Source of the DNA: PALSA-894 sp049698215
Lineage (GTDB): Bacteria > Pseudomonadota > Alphaproteobacteria > Rhizobiales > Xanthobacteraceae
Assembly: GCA_049698215.1 (NCBI GenBank)
Contig: JBAVXH010000097.1
Coordinates: 1-20,476, forward strand
Reading direction: 5' to 3'
DNA length: 20,476 nucleotides
A program made the position numbers and the translations under genes. The notes under the pieces were generated by a model that was given only the letters and a program-made list of their open reading frames with translations, ran no database searches and had not been told where the DNA came from. Below are positions 6,676 to 13,900 of the stretch, piece by piece; position 1 is the first letter of the stretch; each line of letters begins with the position of its first letter.

Positions 6676-7566
6676 ATGATTCATCATCACTCTATCGGTG
6701 ATGCAAAGATCACCGGCGTCATCGAATATTCCGGCCCAACGCATGCGCCGGAATTTCTTTATCCGGCGGTGGACAAGGCCGAGCGTGACGCGGTGCTGAA
6801 AGCCAACGCAAGCTGGCTGGCGCCGAACCACTACGCGCCAAACATCGACCGGCTGATCGTTACCATCCAGCTCTGGGTCGTGCGGGCCGGGGGTAACGTC
6901 ATTATCGTCGACACGGGCGTCGGCAACCGCAAGCCGCGCCCCACGGCAGCACGGATGGATCAGCTCAATACCCTGGTGATGCCGTGGCTGGAATCGATCG
7001 GGGCGGGCCCCGAACAGGTCACGCATGTCGTGCATACGCACCTGCACACCGACCACGTGGGCTGGAATACGGTGCCGCAGGACGGCAGATGGATTCCCGC
7101 CTTTCCGCAGGCAAAATATCTCTTTCCCAAGGCCGAGTTCGAGTACTGGAAGGCCGAGTACGCGACGGACAAGACCGTCAATCAGGGTTCGTTCGAGGAC
7201 AGTGTGCTGCCGATCTTCGATGCCGGCCTCGCGGAGTTCATCGACGAGACCAAGGAGGTGGCGGGTTGTCTGACGCCGGAGCCGGTGCCCGGCCATGCGC
7301 CGGGCATGCTCTCGTTCCGCATCCGCTCGCGCGGCGAGGAAGGCCTGTTCTGCGCCGACATCCTGCACAACGCGATCCAGATCGTGCGCCCCGACTGGAA
7401 CGACCGCTATGTGCTGTGGCCTGACAAGGCGCTGCAGTCGCGCGCGATTGGGCTCAAGCGCGCTTGCGAGCGCGGCGCGCTGCTGATGCCGATGCACCTC
7501 GGCGCACCCTATTGCGGCTATGTGCGCCGGCAGGGTGACGGCTATTCATTCGAGCCAGCCACATGA
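6676..7566 (+). CDS. Metallo-beta-lactamase (MBL) fold hydrolase
   Basis: 296 residues. The MBL metal site is complete: VVHTHLHTDHVGW gives His122-x-His124-x-Asp126-His127, followed by His207 (VPGHAPGM), Asp228 (FCADILH) and His274 (MPMHLGAP), so two metals, usually zinc, are expected. Such enzymes in the N-acyl-homoserine lactonase/glyoxalase-II-like group open lactones or cleave thioesters. No signal peptide is present, so it acts in the cytoplasm. The start at 6676 has only a weak GGA nine bases upstream; upstream in-frame codons back to 6610 lie inside repeat E and are not believed. The stop overlaps the next start (ATGA), coupling it to the aldolase. A lactone or thioester of the pathway intermediate is a plausible substrate, which is inference. 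Confidence 0.9.
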   Translation: MIHHHSIGDAKITGVIEYSGPTHAPEFLYPAVDKAERDAVLKANASWLAPNHYAPNIDRLIVTIQLWVVRAGGNVIIVDTGVGNRKPRPTAARMDQLNTLVMPWLESIGAGPEQVTHVVHTHLHTDHVGWNTVPQDGRWIPAFPQAKYLFPKAEFEYWKAEYATDKTVNQGSFEDSVLPIFDAGLAEFIDETKEVAGCLTPEPVPGHAPGMLSFRIRSRGEEGLFCADILHNAIQIVRPDWNDRYVLWPDKALQSRAIGLKRACERGALLMPMHLGAPYCGYVRRQGDGYSFEPAT

Positions 7567-8348
7567 CCGAAACCGTCCGCAACAGCCTGAAGGAACGCCT
7601 CGCGCGTGGCGAAGTCGCATCGTCGATGACGGTGCGGCTCTCGCGCTCGGTCGAGATTGCGCAGGTCGTCGCGACGGCAGGCTTCGACTCGCTCTACATC
7701 GATCTGGAGCACTCCTCGCTTTCGCTCGAAACCACGAGCCAGATCTGCTGCGCGGCGCTGACCTGCGGGATCGCACCGCTGGTGCGCGTCGCCCAGGTCG
7801 AACTGATCCAGCGCGTGCTCGATGGCGGGGCGCTCGGCGTCATTGCGCCGGATGTGCGCACGGCCGCGCAGGCACGCGAGGTCGTGCGCGCCGCGAAGTA
7901 TCCGCCGCAGGGCGAGCGCGGCTTTGCCAGTGTGCTGGCACAACTGCAATACCGCACTGTCCCGACGCGCGAGCTCTATGAGGCGGTAAATGCCGCCACG
8001 ATGGTGGTGGTGCAGTTCGAGTCTGCCGCGGCGATCGATCGCGCAGACGAGATTTTCGCCGTCGACGGCGTCGACATGGCGCTGTTCGGCACAAACGACC
8101 TGACCGCCGACATGGGTATCCCGGGCGATTACGAGAACCCGAAAGTGCACGACGCCTACAAGCGCGCCATCGCGGCAGCCAAGAAGCACGGCAAGCATGT
8201 CGGGGTGGGCGGGCTCGCCGGAAAACCGAAGCTCACCGCTGAATTCGTCAAAATGGGCGCGCGCTATGTCTCGACCGGGACTGATCTCGGCTTCCTGCTC
8301 AATGCCGCGACGGCGCAGGCAAAGCAGGTGAGGGACCTCGCAACTTGA
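7563..8348 (+). CDS. HpcH/HpaI family aldolase
   Basis: 261 residues, normal for class II pyruvate aldolases of the HpcH/HpaI family, which cleave 4-hydroxy-2-oxoacids to pyruvate and an aldehyde. Visible residues: YIDLEHSSLS (45-54, with catalytic-site His50), LVRV (73-76, Arg75, which binds the pyruvate carboxylate), AKYPPQGERGF (111-121), and metal ligands Glu153 (VQFESA) and Asp179 (FGTNDLTADMG). The TIM-barrel pattern is complete. It starts within the MBL stop (ATGA). A pyruvate-forming aldolase next to an FAH-family gene a few kilobases away fits meta-cleavage of an aromatic ring. Macrophomate synthase-like or citrate lyase-like activities are alternatives in the same family. Confidence 0.9.
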   Translation: MTETVRNSLKERLARGEVASSMTVRLSRSVEIAQVVATAGFDSLYIDLEHSSLSLETTSQICCAALTCGIAPLVRVAQVELIQRVLDGGALGVIAPDVRTAAQAREVVRAAKYPPQGERGFASVLAQLQYRTVPTRELYEAVNAATMVVVQFESAAAIDRADEIFAVDGVDMALFGTNDLTADMGIPGDYENPKVHDAYKRAIAAAKKHGKHVGVGGLAGKPKLTAEFVKMGARYVSTGTDLGFLLNAATAQAKQVRDLAT

Positions 8349-8354
8349 GGCGGC

Positions 8355-8370
8355 TGGCACACCCCCTGCA
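8355..8370 (+). promoter_or_regulatory. Candidate sigma-54 (-24/-12) promoter of the ABC importer
   Basis: TGGCAC-A-CCCC-CTGCA matches the RpoN consensus TGGCACG-N4-TTGCW at nearly every position. The GG (8356-8357) and GC (8368-8369) are exactly 10 bases apart, as required. Transcription would begin near 8380, about 34 bases before the binding-protein ATG. Polar-amino-acid importers are often under NtrC/RpoN nitrogen control, so the setting fits. No NtrC site was identified upstream. Confidence 0.6.
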
Positions 8371-8379
8371 TCTTGGCTA

Positions 8380-8405
8380 AGCTTTCGCCAGCTTTCACCT
8401 GAAAG
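8380..8405 (+). promoter_or_regulatory. Tandem 10-bp direct repeat and overlapping palindrome in the ABC leader
   Basis: AGCTTTCGCC (8380-8389) is followed at once by AGCTTTCACC (8390-8399), nine of ten bases alike. The second copy begins the palindrome CTTTCACCTGAAAG (8392-8405), which runs into the GAAAGAGGA ribosome site. It could be a protein-binding site or a small hairpin affecting ribosome access. The function is unknown. Confidence 0.3.
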
Positions 8406-8413
8406 AGGACCTC

Positions 8414-9235
8414 ATGCACAAACTGCTTCTGGCTGCAGCCGCAGCCGTCGTCGGCATAGCGTTCGCCGCCGCACCTGCCGCCGCGCAAACACTGGAGAAG
8501 ATCAAGCAGCGCGGCGTGCTCGTCGTTGGCTCGAAGGCCGACTACAAGCCGTTCGGCTTCCGCGATCCCTCCGGCGCGATCGTCGGCTTCGAGCCGGACA
8601 TCGCCAAATACGTTGCCGACAAGCTCGGCGTGAAGCTGGAGCTCGAGCCGGTCGTCTCGTCGAACCGCATGCAGTTCCTGCAGCAGGGCAAAATCGACCT
8701 GATGATCGCCACCATGAACGACAAGCCGGACCGCCGGCAGATCGTCGGCATCATCGAGCCGCTCTATTACGCTTCCGGCGTCAACGTGCTTGCCAACAAG
8801 AAGGCCGGCCTGAAGACCTGGGAGCAGCTCAAGGACCAGAAGGTCTGCGGCATCCAGGGCGCCTGGTACAACAAGCCGGTGGCCGAGAAGTACGGCGCGG
8901 ACTTCATCGCCTTCAAGGGCCAGACCGAGGCCGAGGTCGCGTTGCAGCAGGGCAACTGCGTTGGCTGGGTCTATGACGATACAGCCTTCGCCGAGCGCCT
9001 TGCGGACCCGAAGTGGGCGGGCTTCGAGATGACGTTGCCGACCATCATGGAGGAGCCGTGGGGGCTCGCAGTTCCGCTGCCCGAGCGCGATGCCGCGTGG
9101 GGCAAGTTCATGGCCCAGACGCTCGAGGAAATGCACCGCAACGGCAAGATGATCGAGCTCGAGAAGAAGTGGAACATTCCGGCGTCGGCCTACCTCAAGA
9201 AGATGCACGAGCAGTATTCGAAGAAGGGGTCGTGA
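8414..9235 (+). CDS. Amino-acid ABC importer, periplasmic binding protein (family 3)
   Basis: 273 residues. Residues 1-24 are a signal peptide rich in alanine ending AAA before Gln25. The mature part is a family 3 solute-binding protein: LEKIKQRGVLVVGSKADYKPFGFRD at the start of lobe 1, GFEPDIAKYVADKLG, QFLQQGKIDLMIATMN and PDRRQIV, which leads to the hinge, then the lobe 2 VCGIQGAWYNK segment. Proteins of this family bind polar amino acids or amino-acid-like compounds. A GAAAGAGGA ribosome site lies five bases before the ATG. It is the first gene of the importer operon, behind the candidate sigma-54 element. Repeat C separates it from the permease genes. The substrate cannot be told from sequence. 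Confidence 0.94.
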   Translation: MHKLLLAAAAAVVGIAFAAAPAAAQTLEKIKQRGVLVVGSKADYKPFGFRDPSGAIVGFEPDIAKYVADKLGVKLELEPVVSSNRMQFLQQGKIDLMIATMNDKPDRRQIVGIIEPLYYASGVNVLANKKAGLKTWEQLKDQKVCGIQGAWYNKPVAEKYGADFIAFKGQTEAEVALQQGNCVGWVYDDTAFAERLADPKWAGFEMTLPTIMEEPWGLAVPLPERDAAWGKFMAQTLEEMHRNGKMIELEKKWNIPASAYLKKMHEQYSKKGS

Positions 9236-9245
9236 GCGCACACGC

Positions 9246-9365
9246 TGTCATCCCGGCCGAGCGTAGCGAGAGCCGGAATCCATCTCTCCACATCGCTGAT
9301 GCTTGAAATCGAAGTGCTGGGATACATGGGTCCCGGATCGGCCCTGCGGGCCGTCCGGGATGACA
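9246..9365. repeat. Dispersed palindromic repeat, copy C (TGTCATCCCGG type), inside the ABC operon
   Basis: A left arm from 9246 reading TGTCATCCCGGCCGAGC and ending GGAATCCA, and a right arm 9328-9365 whose reverse complement reads TGTCATCCCGGACGG and ends GGGACCCA, form a long inverted repeat with small internal hairpins. It lies between the binding-protein stop (9235) and the permease start (9372). Such a hairpin can protect the upstream message, giving more binding protein than permease, as REP elements do between malE and malF in E. coli. Confidence 0.85.
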
Positions 9366-9371
9366 GCTGAG

Positions 9372-10124
9372 ATGGACCTTCAACCCCTCTGGGACTGGTT
9401 CCGGGTTCTCCACGAGACCTCCGGCATCAAGCTCACCATCTTCTACGACGCGTTCGACCGCGCGCGCTTCTTCAACGGCTTTCTCACCTCCGTCCGGCTG
9501 ATGGCGGTGTGCCTCGTTGCGAGCGTTGTTATCGGTGTTGTCGGCGCTTGGATCCAGGGATCGCGACTGCGCGTGCTTCGGCTCGTCACGCAGGGCTACA
9601 TCCAGTTCTTCCGCAACACGCCGCCGCTGGTGCAGCTCTATTTCTTCTATTTCGCGCTCGGCTCGTACCTGAAAGTCACGACCGGCACCGGCATGGCGGT
9701 GCCGCTCGTCTCCAATTTCACCTGGGCGGCGATCTGCCTCTCGTTCTATGCGGGCGCGTTCAACGTCGAGATCTTCCGCGCCGGCATCGAGGCGGTGCCG
9801 CGCGAGACGCTGGAAGCCGCCGAAAGCCTCGGCTACTCGCGGCTGAAGGCCTACGCCTACGTGATCCTGCCGCTCGCGTTCCGCATCAGCCTGCCGGCGC
9901 TCAACAACAACCTGGTCAACCTGATCAAGACCACGACGATTGCCTACGCGATCGCGGTGCCCGAAATGCTCTACGTCGCGAACCAGATCTGGTCCGACGA
10001 ATCGAACGTGCCCGAAATGATGAACGTGCTGCTCGTCACCTACGTGTCGCTGGTCGGCCTGCTCGTATGGGTGATGGGGCGGTGGGAGCGTGCGCTGACC
10101 ATTCCGGGGTACTCGCCGGTATGA
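9372..10124 (+). CDS. Amino-acid ABC importer, inner-membrane permease 1 (HisM/GltJ type)
   Basis: 250 residues with hydrophobic segments at about 39-60, 75-100, 114-134, 184-205 and 216-236, so about five membrane spans. The cytoplasmic EAA loop that docks the ATPase is EAAESLGYSRLKA (148-160) followed by ILPLAFR. GYIQFFRNTPPLVQLYFFYF (75-94) is the classic start of the His/Glu/Gln/Arg permease domain. The start at 9372 (MDLQPLWDW) is preferred because the other ATG at 9360 and all earlier ones are inside repeat C. No strong ribosome site is seen. The stop overlaps the second permease start (ATGA), as expected for a heterodimer. Confidence 0.92.
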   Translation: MDLQPLWDWFRVLHETSGIKLTIFYDAFDRARFFNGFLTSVRLMAVCLVASVVIGVVGAWIQGSRLRVLRLVTQGYIQFFRNTPPLVQLYFFYFALGSYLKVTTGTGMAVPLVSNFTWAAICLSFYAGAFNVEIFRAGIEAVPRETLEAAESLGYSRLKAYAYVILPLAFRISLPALNNNLVNLIKTTTIAYAIAVPEMLYVANQIWSDESNVPEMMNVLLVTYVSLVGLLVWVMGRWERALTIPGYSPV

Positions 10125-10954
10125 TCGCGAACCGCTCCGATCTCGCTGTGCTCAAGCCGTTTCGCGTTGGCGTGCGCGAGCCGTACCACTTCACCATCTG
10201 GCACGGCGTTGCGCTGCTCGTGGCGCTTTTCATCGCCGTCGGGGTCGGGGAAGCGCAGGCGCAGGCCGCGGGCCAGCCCGGCATCGTCGCCACGATCCTC
10301 AAATGGACACCGCTGCTCGCCCAAGGCTTCGCGCTCAACATTGCGATGAGCTTCATGGCGATGGCGATCGGCACCGCGGTCGGCGTGCCGCTGGGGCTTG
10401 CGCAAATTTCGCTGCTGCCGCCGATGCGCGCGGGCTCCTGGTTTGTCACGCAGTTCTTCCGCAACTCGCCGTGGCTGGTATTGCTGTTCTACTGCATGCT
10501 GCTGCTGCCGTTCGAGGTGCGCATCGGCGACACGATCATCCCGTTGCCCGGTTGGCTCAAGTCCACCATCGGGCTGTCGCTGCCCGTGATGGCGAACGTC
10601 TCGGAACTGGTGCGCGGCGCCGTACGCTCGATCCCCTACGGCCAATGGGAGGCGGCGGAGTCCGTTGCCATGTCGCGGTGGCAGATGCTGCGCATGGTGA
10701 TCCTGCCGCAGTGCGTGAAGCGCATGACGCCGCCGTGGATGAACCTGTATGCGATCCTCACCGTCGCGACGCCGCTCACCTCCGTGGTGGGCGTGAGCGA
10801 AGCGATGACCCTGACCGGCGACATCCTCTCGTCGGAAGCGCGCACCGAGCTGCTGGTGCCGATGTATCTTTACCTGCTGCTCTGGTTCTTCATCTATTGC
10901 TATCCGATCGCGCGCGCGACGCTCGTGCTCGAAAAGCGCTTCGCGGTGAAGTGA
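10121..10954 (+). CDS. Amino-acid ABC importer, inner-membrane permease 2
   Basis: 277 residues. An extra hydrophobic segment near the N-terminus (27-44) precedes the permease domain, which starts at about 68 with FALNIAMSFMAMAIGTAVG. The permease signature QFFRNSPWLVLLFY (111-124) and the EAA loop EAAESVAMSRWQMLRMVILPQ (177-197) are clear. Spans continue near 146-165, 208-228 and 246-265. It pairs with permease 1 to form the channel; the ATG lies in the previous stop and its own stop overlaps the ATPase start (TGATG). The frame is open about 600 bases further upstream, but that part is out-of-frame overlap with permease 1 and not coding. Confidence 0.92.
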   Translation: MIANRSDLAVLKPFRVGVREPYHFTIWHGVALLVALFIAVGVGEAQAQAAGQPGIVATILKWTPLLAQGFALNIAMSFMAMAIGTAVGVPLGLAQISLLPPMRAGSWFVTQFFRNSPWLVLLFYCMLLLPFEVRIGDTIIPLPGWLKSTIGLSLPVMANVSELVRGAVRSIPYGQWEAAESVAMSRWQMLRMVILPQCVKRMTPPWMNLYAILTVATPLTSVVGVSEAMTLTGDILSSEARTELLVPMYLYLLLWFFIYCYPIARATLVLEKRFAVK

Positions 10955-11700
10955 TGGCCTGGACACCCGACCAGCCGCTCGTCTCGATCAAGGACGTGCA
11001 CAAGACCTTCGGCAGCATCGAGGTGCTCAAGGGCATCACGATGGACGTGATGAGACGCGAGGTCGTCTGCGTCATCGGTCCGTCCGGCTCGGGGAAATCC
11101 ACGCTGCTCCGCTGCGTCAATGCGCTGGTGCCGATCGACAAGGGCTCGATCGTGGTCGAGGGGCAGGAGGTGAACGATCCAAAGCTCGACAAGCTCGCGC
11201 TGCGCCGCAAGGTCGGCATGGTGTTCCAGCAATACAATCTGTTCCCGCACAAGACCGCGCTCGAGAACGTCATGATGGCGCCGGTTCACGTGCTCAAGCG
11301 TGACCGCAAAGAGGTCGAGGCCCAGGCGCGCGCGCTGATCGCCAAGGTGCGGCTCACCGGCAAGGAGGCGAGCTATCCGGGCGAGCTGTCGGGCGGCCAG
11401 CAGCAGCGCATCGCGATCGCGCGCTCGCTCGCGATGAACCCCGACGTCATGCTGTTCGACGAGGTCACCGCCGCGCTCGATCCCGAGACCGTGAAGGACG
11501 TGCTGCGCACCATCCGCGAGCTCGTTGAGGACGGCATGACCTGCATGATCGTCACCCACGAAATGGGCTTCGCGCGCGAAGTCGCCGACCGTGTCTATTT
11601 CACCGACGGCGGCGTGCTGGTCGAGCACGCGCCGCCGAAGGAGTTCTTCGCCAACCCGCGCGACCCGCGGACAAAGCAGTTCCTGGACCAGATTTTGTAG
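10954..11700 (+). CDS. Amino-acid ABC importer, ATP-binding protein (GlnQ/HisP type)
   Basis: 248 residues, standard for the polar amino-acid importer ATPases. All nucleotide-binding motifs are intact: Walker A GPSGSGKST (42-50), Q-loop FQQYNLFPH (91-99), ABC signature LSGGQQQR (145-152), Walker B VMLFDE (165-170) and the switch histidine His202 in VTHEMGFA. The N-terminal SIKDVHKTFG is usual. It overlaps permease 2 by one base and completes the operon binding protein, permease, permease, ATPase. Repeat D follows directly and probably ends or protects the transcript. Confidence 0.95.
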   Translation: MAWTPDQPLVSIKDVHKTFGSIEVLKGITMDVMRREVVCVIGPSGSGKSTLLRCVNALVPIDKGSIVVEGQEVNDPKLDKLALRRKVGMVFQQYNLFPHKTALENVMMAPVHVLKRDRKEVEAQARALIAKVRLTGKEASYPGELSGGQQQRIAIARSLAMNPDVMLFDEVTAALDPETVKDVLRTIRELVEDGMTCMIVTHEMGFAREVADRVYFTDGGVLVEHAPPKEFFANPRDPRTKQFLDQIL

Positions 11701-11723
11701 GCGGTGCGCAGCCACATGCTCGC

Positions 11724-11835
11724 TGTCATCCCGGACGGGCCGAAGGCCGATCCGGGATCCATCGTCCGTCATGCGCCGGCCAACGGAAATGGCTAAAATG
11801 GGTCCCGGCTCTCGCGTCGCTCGGCCGGGATGACA
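11724..11835. repeat. Dispersed palindromic repeat, copy D (TGTCATCCCGG type)
   Basis: The left arm begins TGTCATCCCGGACGGGCC at 11724 and runs to about 11761. The right arm, about 11800-11835, ends CCGGCCGGGATGACA, the inverted match. Internal small hairpins such as CGGGCCGAAGGCCG are present. It lies between the convergent ATPase (stop 11700) and TctC-like gene (stop 11844), a fit for a two-way transcript end, although there is no T-tract. Confidence 0.85.
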
Positions 11836-11843
11836 ATCGAGAT

Positions 11844-12803
11844 TTACTCTGCCTTCAACCCCAGCTGACGGATCAGCGCGCCCCAGCGATCGGTCTCGTT
11901 CTTCATATAGGCGGTGAGCTCTTCGGGCGTGGTGGCCATCAGCTCGATCGCGGCAAGCCGGTCGCCCATGCCGGGCAGGGCCATGACGCGCTTCATCTCG
12001 GCATTGAGCTTCTCGATGATCGGTTTCGGCGTGCCGGCCGGCGCGAGCAATCCGTACCATTCGTTCGCGACGACATCGTATCCCTGTTCCTTGAACGTCG
12101 GGATTTCCGGCACCGACGCATAGCGCGTGTCCGATGAGACTGCGAGGGCCCGGATCTGCCCGCCCTTGTACACCTGCAGCGCCTGCGCGACCGTCGCAAA
12201 GCTGAGCGGCAGGTGGCCGGCGATCAGGTCCGTCATCGCCGGCGTTCCGCCGCGATAGACGATGTGCTGCATGTCGATTCCGGCCAGCACCTTGAGCTGC
12301 TCGCCGATGAGATGTGTCATGGTCCCGACGCCGCCCGATCCGAAATTGAGCGTGTGCGTCTTCGCCTTGCCGAGCTCGATCAGGGACTTCAGGTCCTTCG
12401 CCGGAAAGTTCGGATGCGTGAAGAGAACGACCGGCGTGCGCGCAAGCAGCGCGATCGGCTCGAAGTCCTTCAGGCCGTCGTAAGGCACCTTGGCCTGCAG
12501 CGCCGGATTGGTCGCATGCGTACTGACCGCGATCAGCAGCGTGTAGCCGTCGGGCGGCGCGGTCGCGACCGCCTGGGTGCCGATCATGTTGGCGGCGCCC
12601 GGCCGGTTCTCCACGAGGACCGGTACGCCCCAGCCTTCGTTCATGCGCTGGGCGAGCAGCCGCCCGAGCGTGTCGACCGAGCCGCCCGGCGCGAACGGCA
12701 CGATGATCCGGATCGGTTTCTCGGGATATTTGTCGGCCGACTGGGCGAGCGCCGCGAAGGGCGCGAGGCAAAGCGCCACTGCCGCGGCGAGAAACTTTTT
12801 CAC
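11844..12803 (-). CDS. TctC/Bug-family solute-binding protein (tripartite tricarboxylate transporter type)
   Basis: 319 residues, normal for the family. The signal peptide is residues 1-20 (MKKF, then hydrophobic, ending ALA before Gln21). The mature protein opens with YPEKPIRIIVPFAPGGSVDTLGR and VENRPGAANMIGTQAVA, the strongly conserved Bug signature, then has PDGYTLL and a late EWYGLLAPAGTPKPI. Family members bind citrate, aromatic acids, nicotinate or other carboxylates in the periplasm. No TctA/TctB membrane genes are in the window, so it is an orphan; it may borrow a distant transporter or act as a sensor. It follows the NMT1/SsuA-like gene with only three bases between them. Confidence 0.93.
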   Translation of the reverse strand: MKKFLAAAVALCLAPFAALAQSADKYPEKPIRIIVPFAPGGSVDTLGRLLAQRMNEGWGVPVLVENRPGAANMIGTQAVATAPPDGYTLLIAVSTHATNPALQAKVPYDGLKDFEPIALLARTPVVLFTHPNFPAKDLKSLIELGKAKTHTLNFGSGGVGTMTHLIGEQLKVLAGIDMQHIVYRGGTPAMTDLIAGHLPLSFATVAQALQVYKGGQIRALAVSSDTRYASVPEIPTFKEQGYDVVANEWYGLLAPAGTPKPIIEKLNAEMKRVMALPGMGDRLAAIELMATTPEELTAYMKNETDRWGALIRQLGLKAE

Positions 12804-12806
12804 GGC

Positions 12807-13808
12807 TCAACTCCCGTTCAGGTCATGCACTTCGGGGAAGAACAGATCCTTCCACGATTTCGGTGCTTCCTTGATCGAGCCGACGCTCGCCATGAAAGCC
12901 GCGAACTTCATGGTGTTGAGCGGTTCCATGGTCCACTTCACCTGCGGGCCCGAAATCACCGCCGTCACCTTGTCGAGCGGCAGTTTCGACTTCACGTCCT
13001 CGATCCAGTAGCCCGCCGCCTGCTTGCGGTCCTTGTCGACGATGTCGGTCGCCTCCTTCAGCGCGGCGATCAGCGCCTTGTAGAGCACCGGGTTCTTGTC
13101 GCGGAAACGCGCGCTCGTCCATGCGACCGTGAAGGTGTGCGGGCCGTCCATGATGTCGAACGAATTCAGAATCGTGCGCACGCCCGGCTTCTCAAGCTGT
13201 GCCTGCTGGAATGGCGGTACGCTGAACACATTGTTCACCTCGCCCGAGCCGGACAGCAGCGCGATGGTCGCATCCGGCGGCGACATCGACACGGTGATCG
13301 GGTCGAGCTTGCCGAAGCTCTTCTCGCCCCACAGTTTCGCGGCCGCCATCTGCAGCGCGACGGCCTGCACCGAGACCTTCACGGCCGGCACCGCGATGCG
13401 ATCGGAATCCTTCAGGTCCGCGATCGACTTGATGTTGTCCGAACGCGTGTTGAGCAGGAACGGCTGCGCCGAGAGCGCCGAGATGCCCTTCACTTCGTTC
13501 GCCGTGCCCTTGGTGCGCGCCCACAGCGTCACGAGACCCGGCACGCCGCCGGCCACGATGTCGATCGAGTCGGAGATCAGCGCGTTGTTCATCGCGTCCG
13601 GACCGTTGAACGTGGTCCAGGCGATCTTCACGTCCTTCAGGCCGAGCGCGGCGGCGTGCTTCTCCAGCAGCTTCTCGTGCTCCATCACGTTGAATTGCAG
13701 GTAGCCCATCGAGAACTGACGGGCGATACGGACCTCCTGCGCGCCGGCGCTGCTGGCAAATAGCGACGCCGCGGCAACCGTGATGAGAATCGAAAAGCTT
13801 CGGTGCAT
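12807..13808 (-). CDS. NMT1/SsuA-like ABC substrate-binding protein
   Basis: 333 residues. Residues 1-23 are a signal peptide (MHRSF, then hydrophobic, ending AGA before Gln24). The mature part shows the NMT1/TauA/SsuA pattern: FNGPDAMNNALISDSIDIVAGG (about 67-88), IADLKDSDRIAVPA and SVQAVALQMAA. This class binds sulfonates, nitrate, pyrimidine precursors and aromatic acids such as phthalate. A GAGGAAACG ribosome site sits just before the ATG. No matching ATPase or permease gene is in the window. It lies 92 bases after the CoA ligase on the same strand and 3 bases before the TctC-like gene, so the three are probably one transcript for uptake and activation of an acid. Confidence 0.9.
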   Translation of the reverse strand: MHRSFSILITVAAASLFASSAGAQEVRIARQFSMGYLQFNVMEHEKLLEKHAAALGLKDVKIAWTTFNGPDAMNNALISDSIDIVAGGVPGLVTLWARTKGTANEVKGISALSAQPFLLNTRSDNIKSIADLKDSDRIAVPAVKVSVQAVALQMAAAKLWGEKSFGKLDPITVSMSPPDATIALLSGSGEVNNVFSVPPFQQAQLEKPGVRTILNSFDIMDGPHTFTVAWTSARFRDKNPVLYKALIAALKEATDIVDKDRKQAAGYWIEDVKSKLPLDKVTAVISGPQVKWTMEPLNTMKFAAFMASVGSIKEAPKSWKDLFFPEVHDLNGS

Positions 13809-13900
13809 GACGTTTCCTCGTTTGGCGCGCGCTCTTGGACGCGCTTCTCCCCAAGGCTACGGCCTCGGCTTCGGGCCAGCAAGTTTCGTGGCCTGAAAGC

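Noticed and set aside
9303..9371. Earlier starts (9303, 9360) for permease 1
   Set aside because: Both lie in repeat C; the translated stretch is repeat-derived and not family-like.
10900..12810. Open frame of 636 codons on the minus strand
   Set aside because: It runs antisense to the ABC ATPase and in the wrong frame across the TctC-like gene; the residues are Arg/Ala/His-rich with no domain.
12213..13763. Open frame of 516 codons on the plus strand
   Set aside because: Antisense to the two binding-protein genes, rich in Arg and His, typical of shadow frames in GC-rich DNA.
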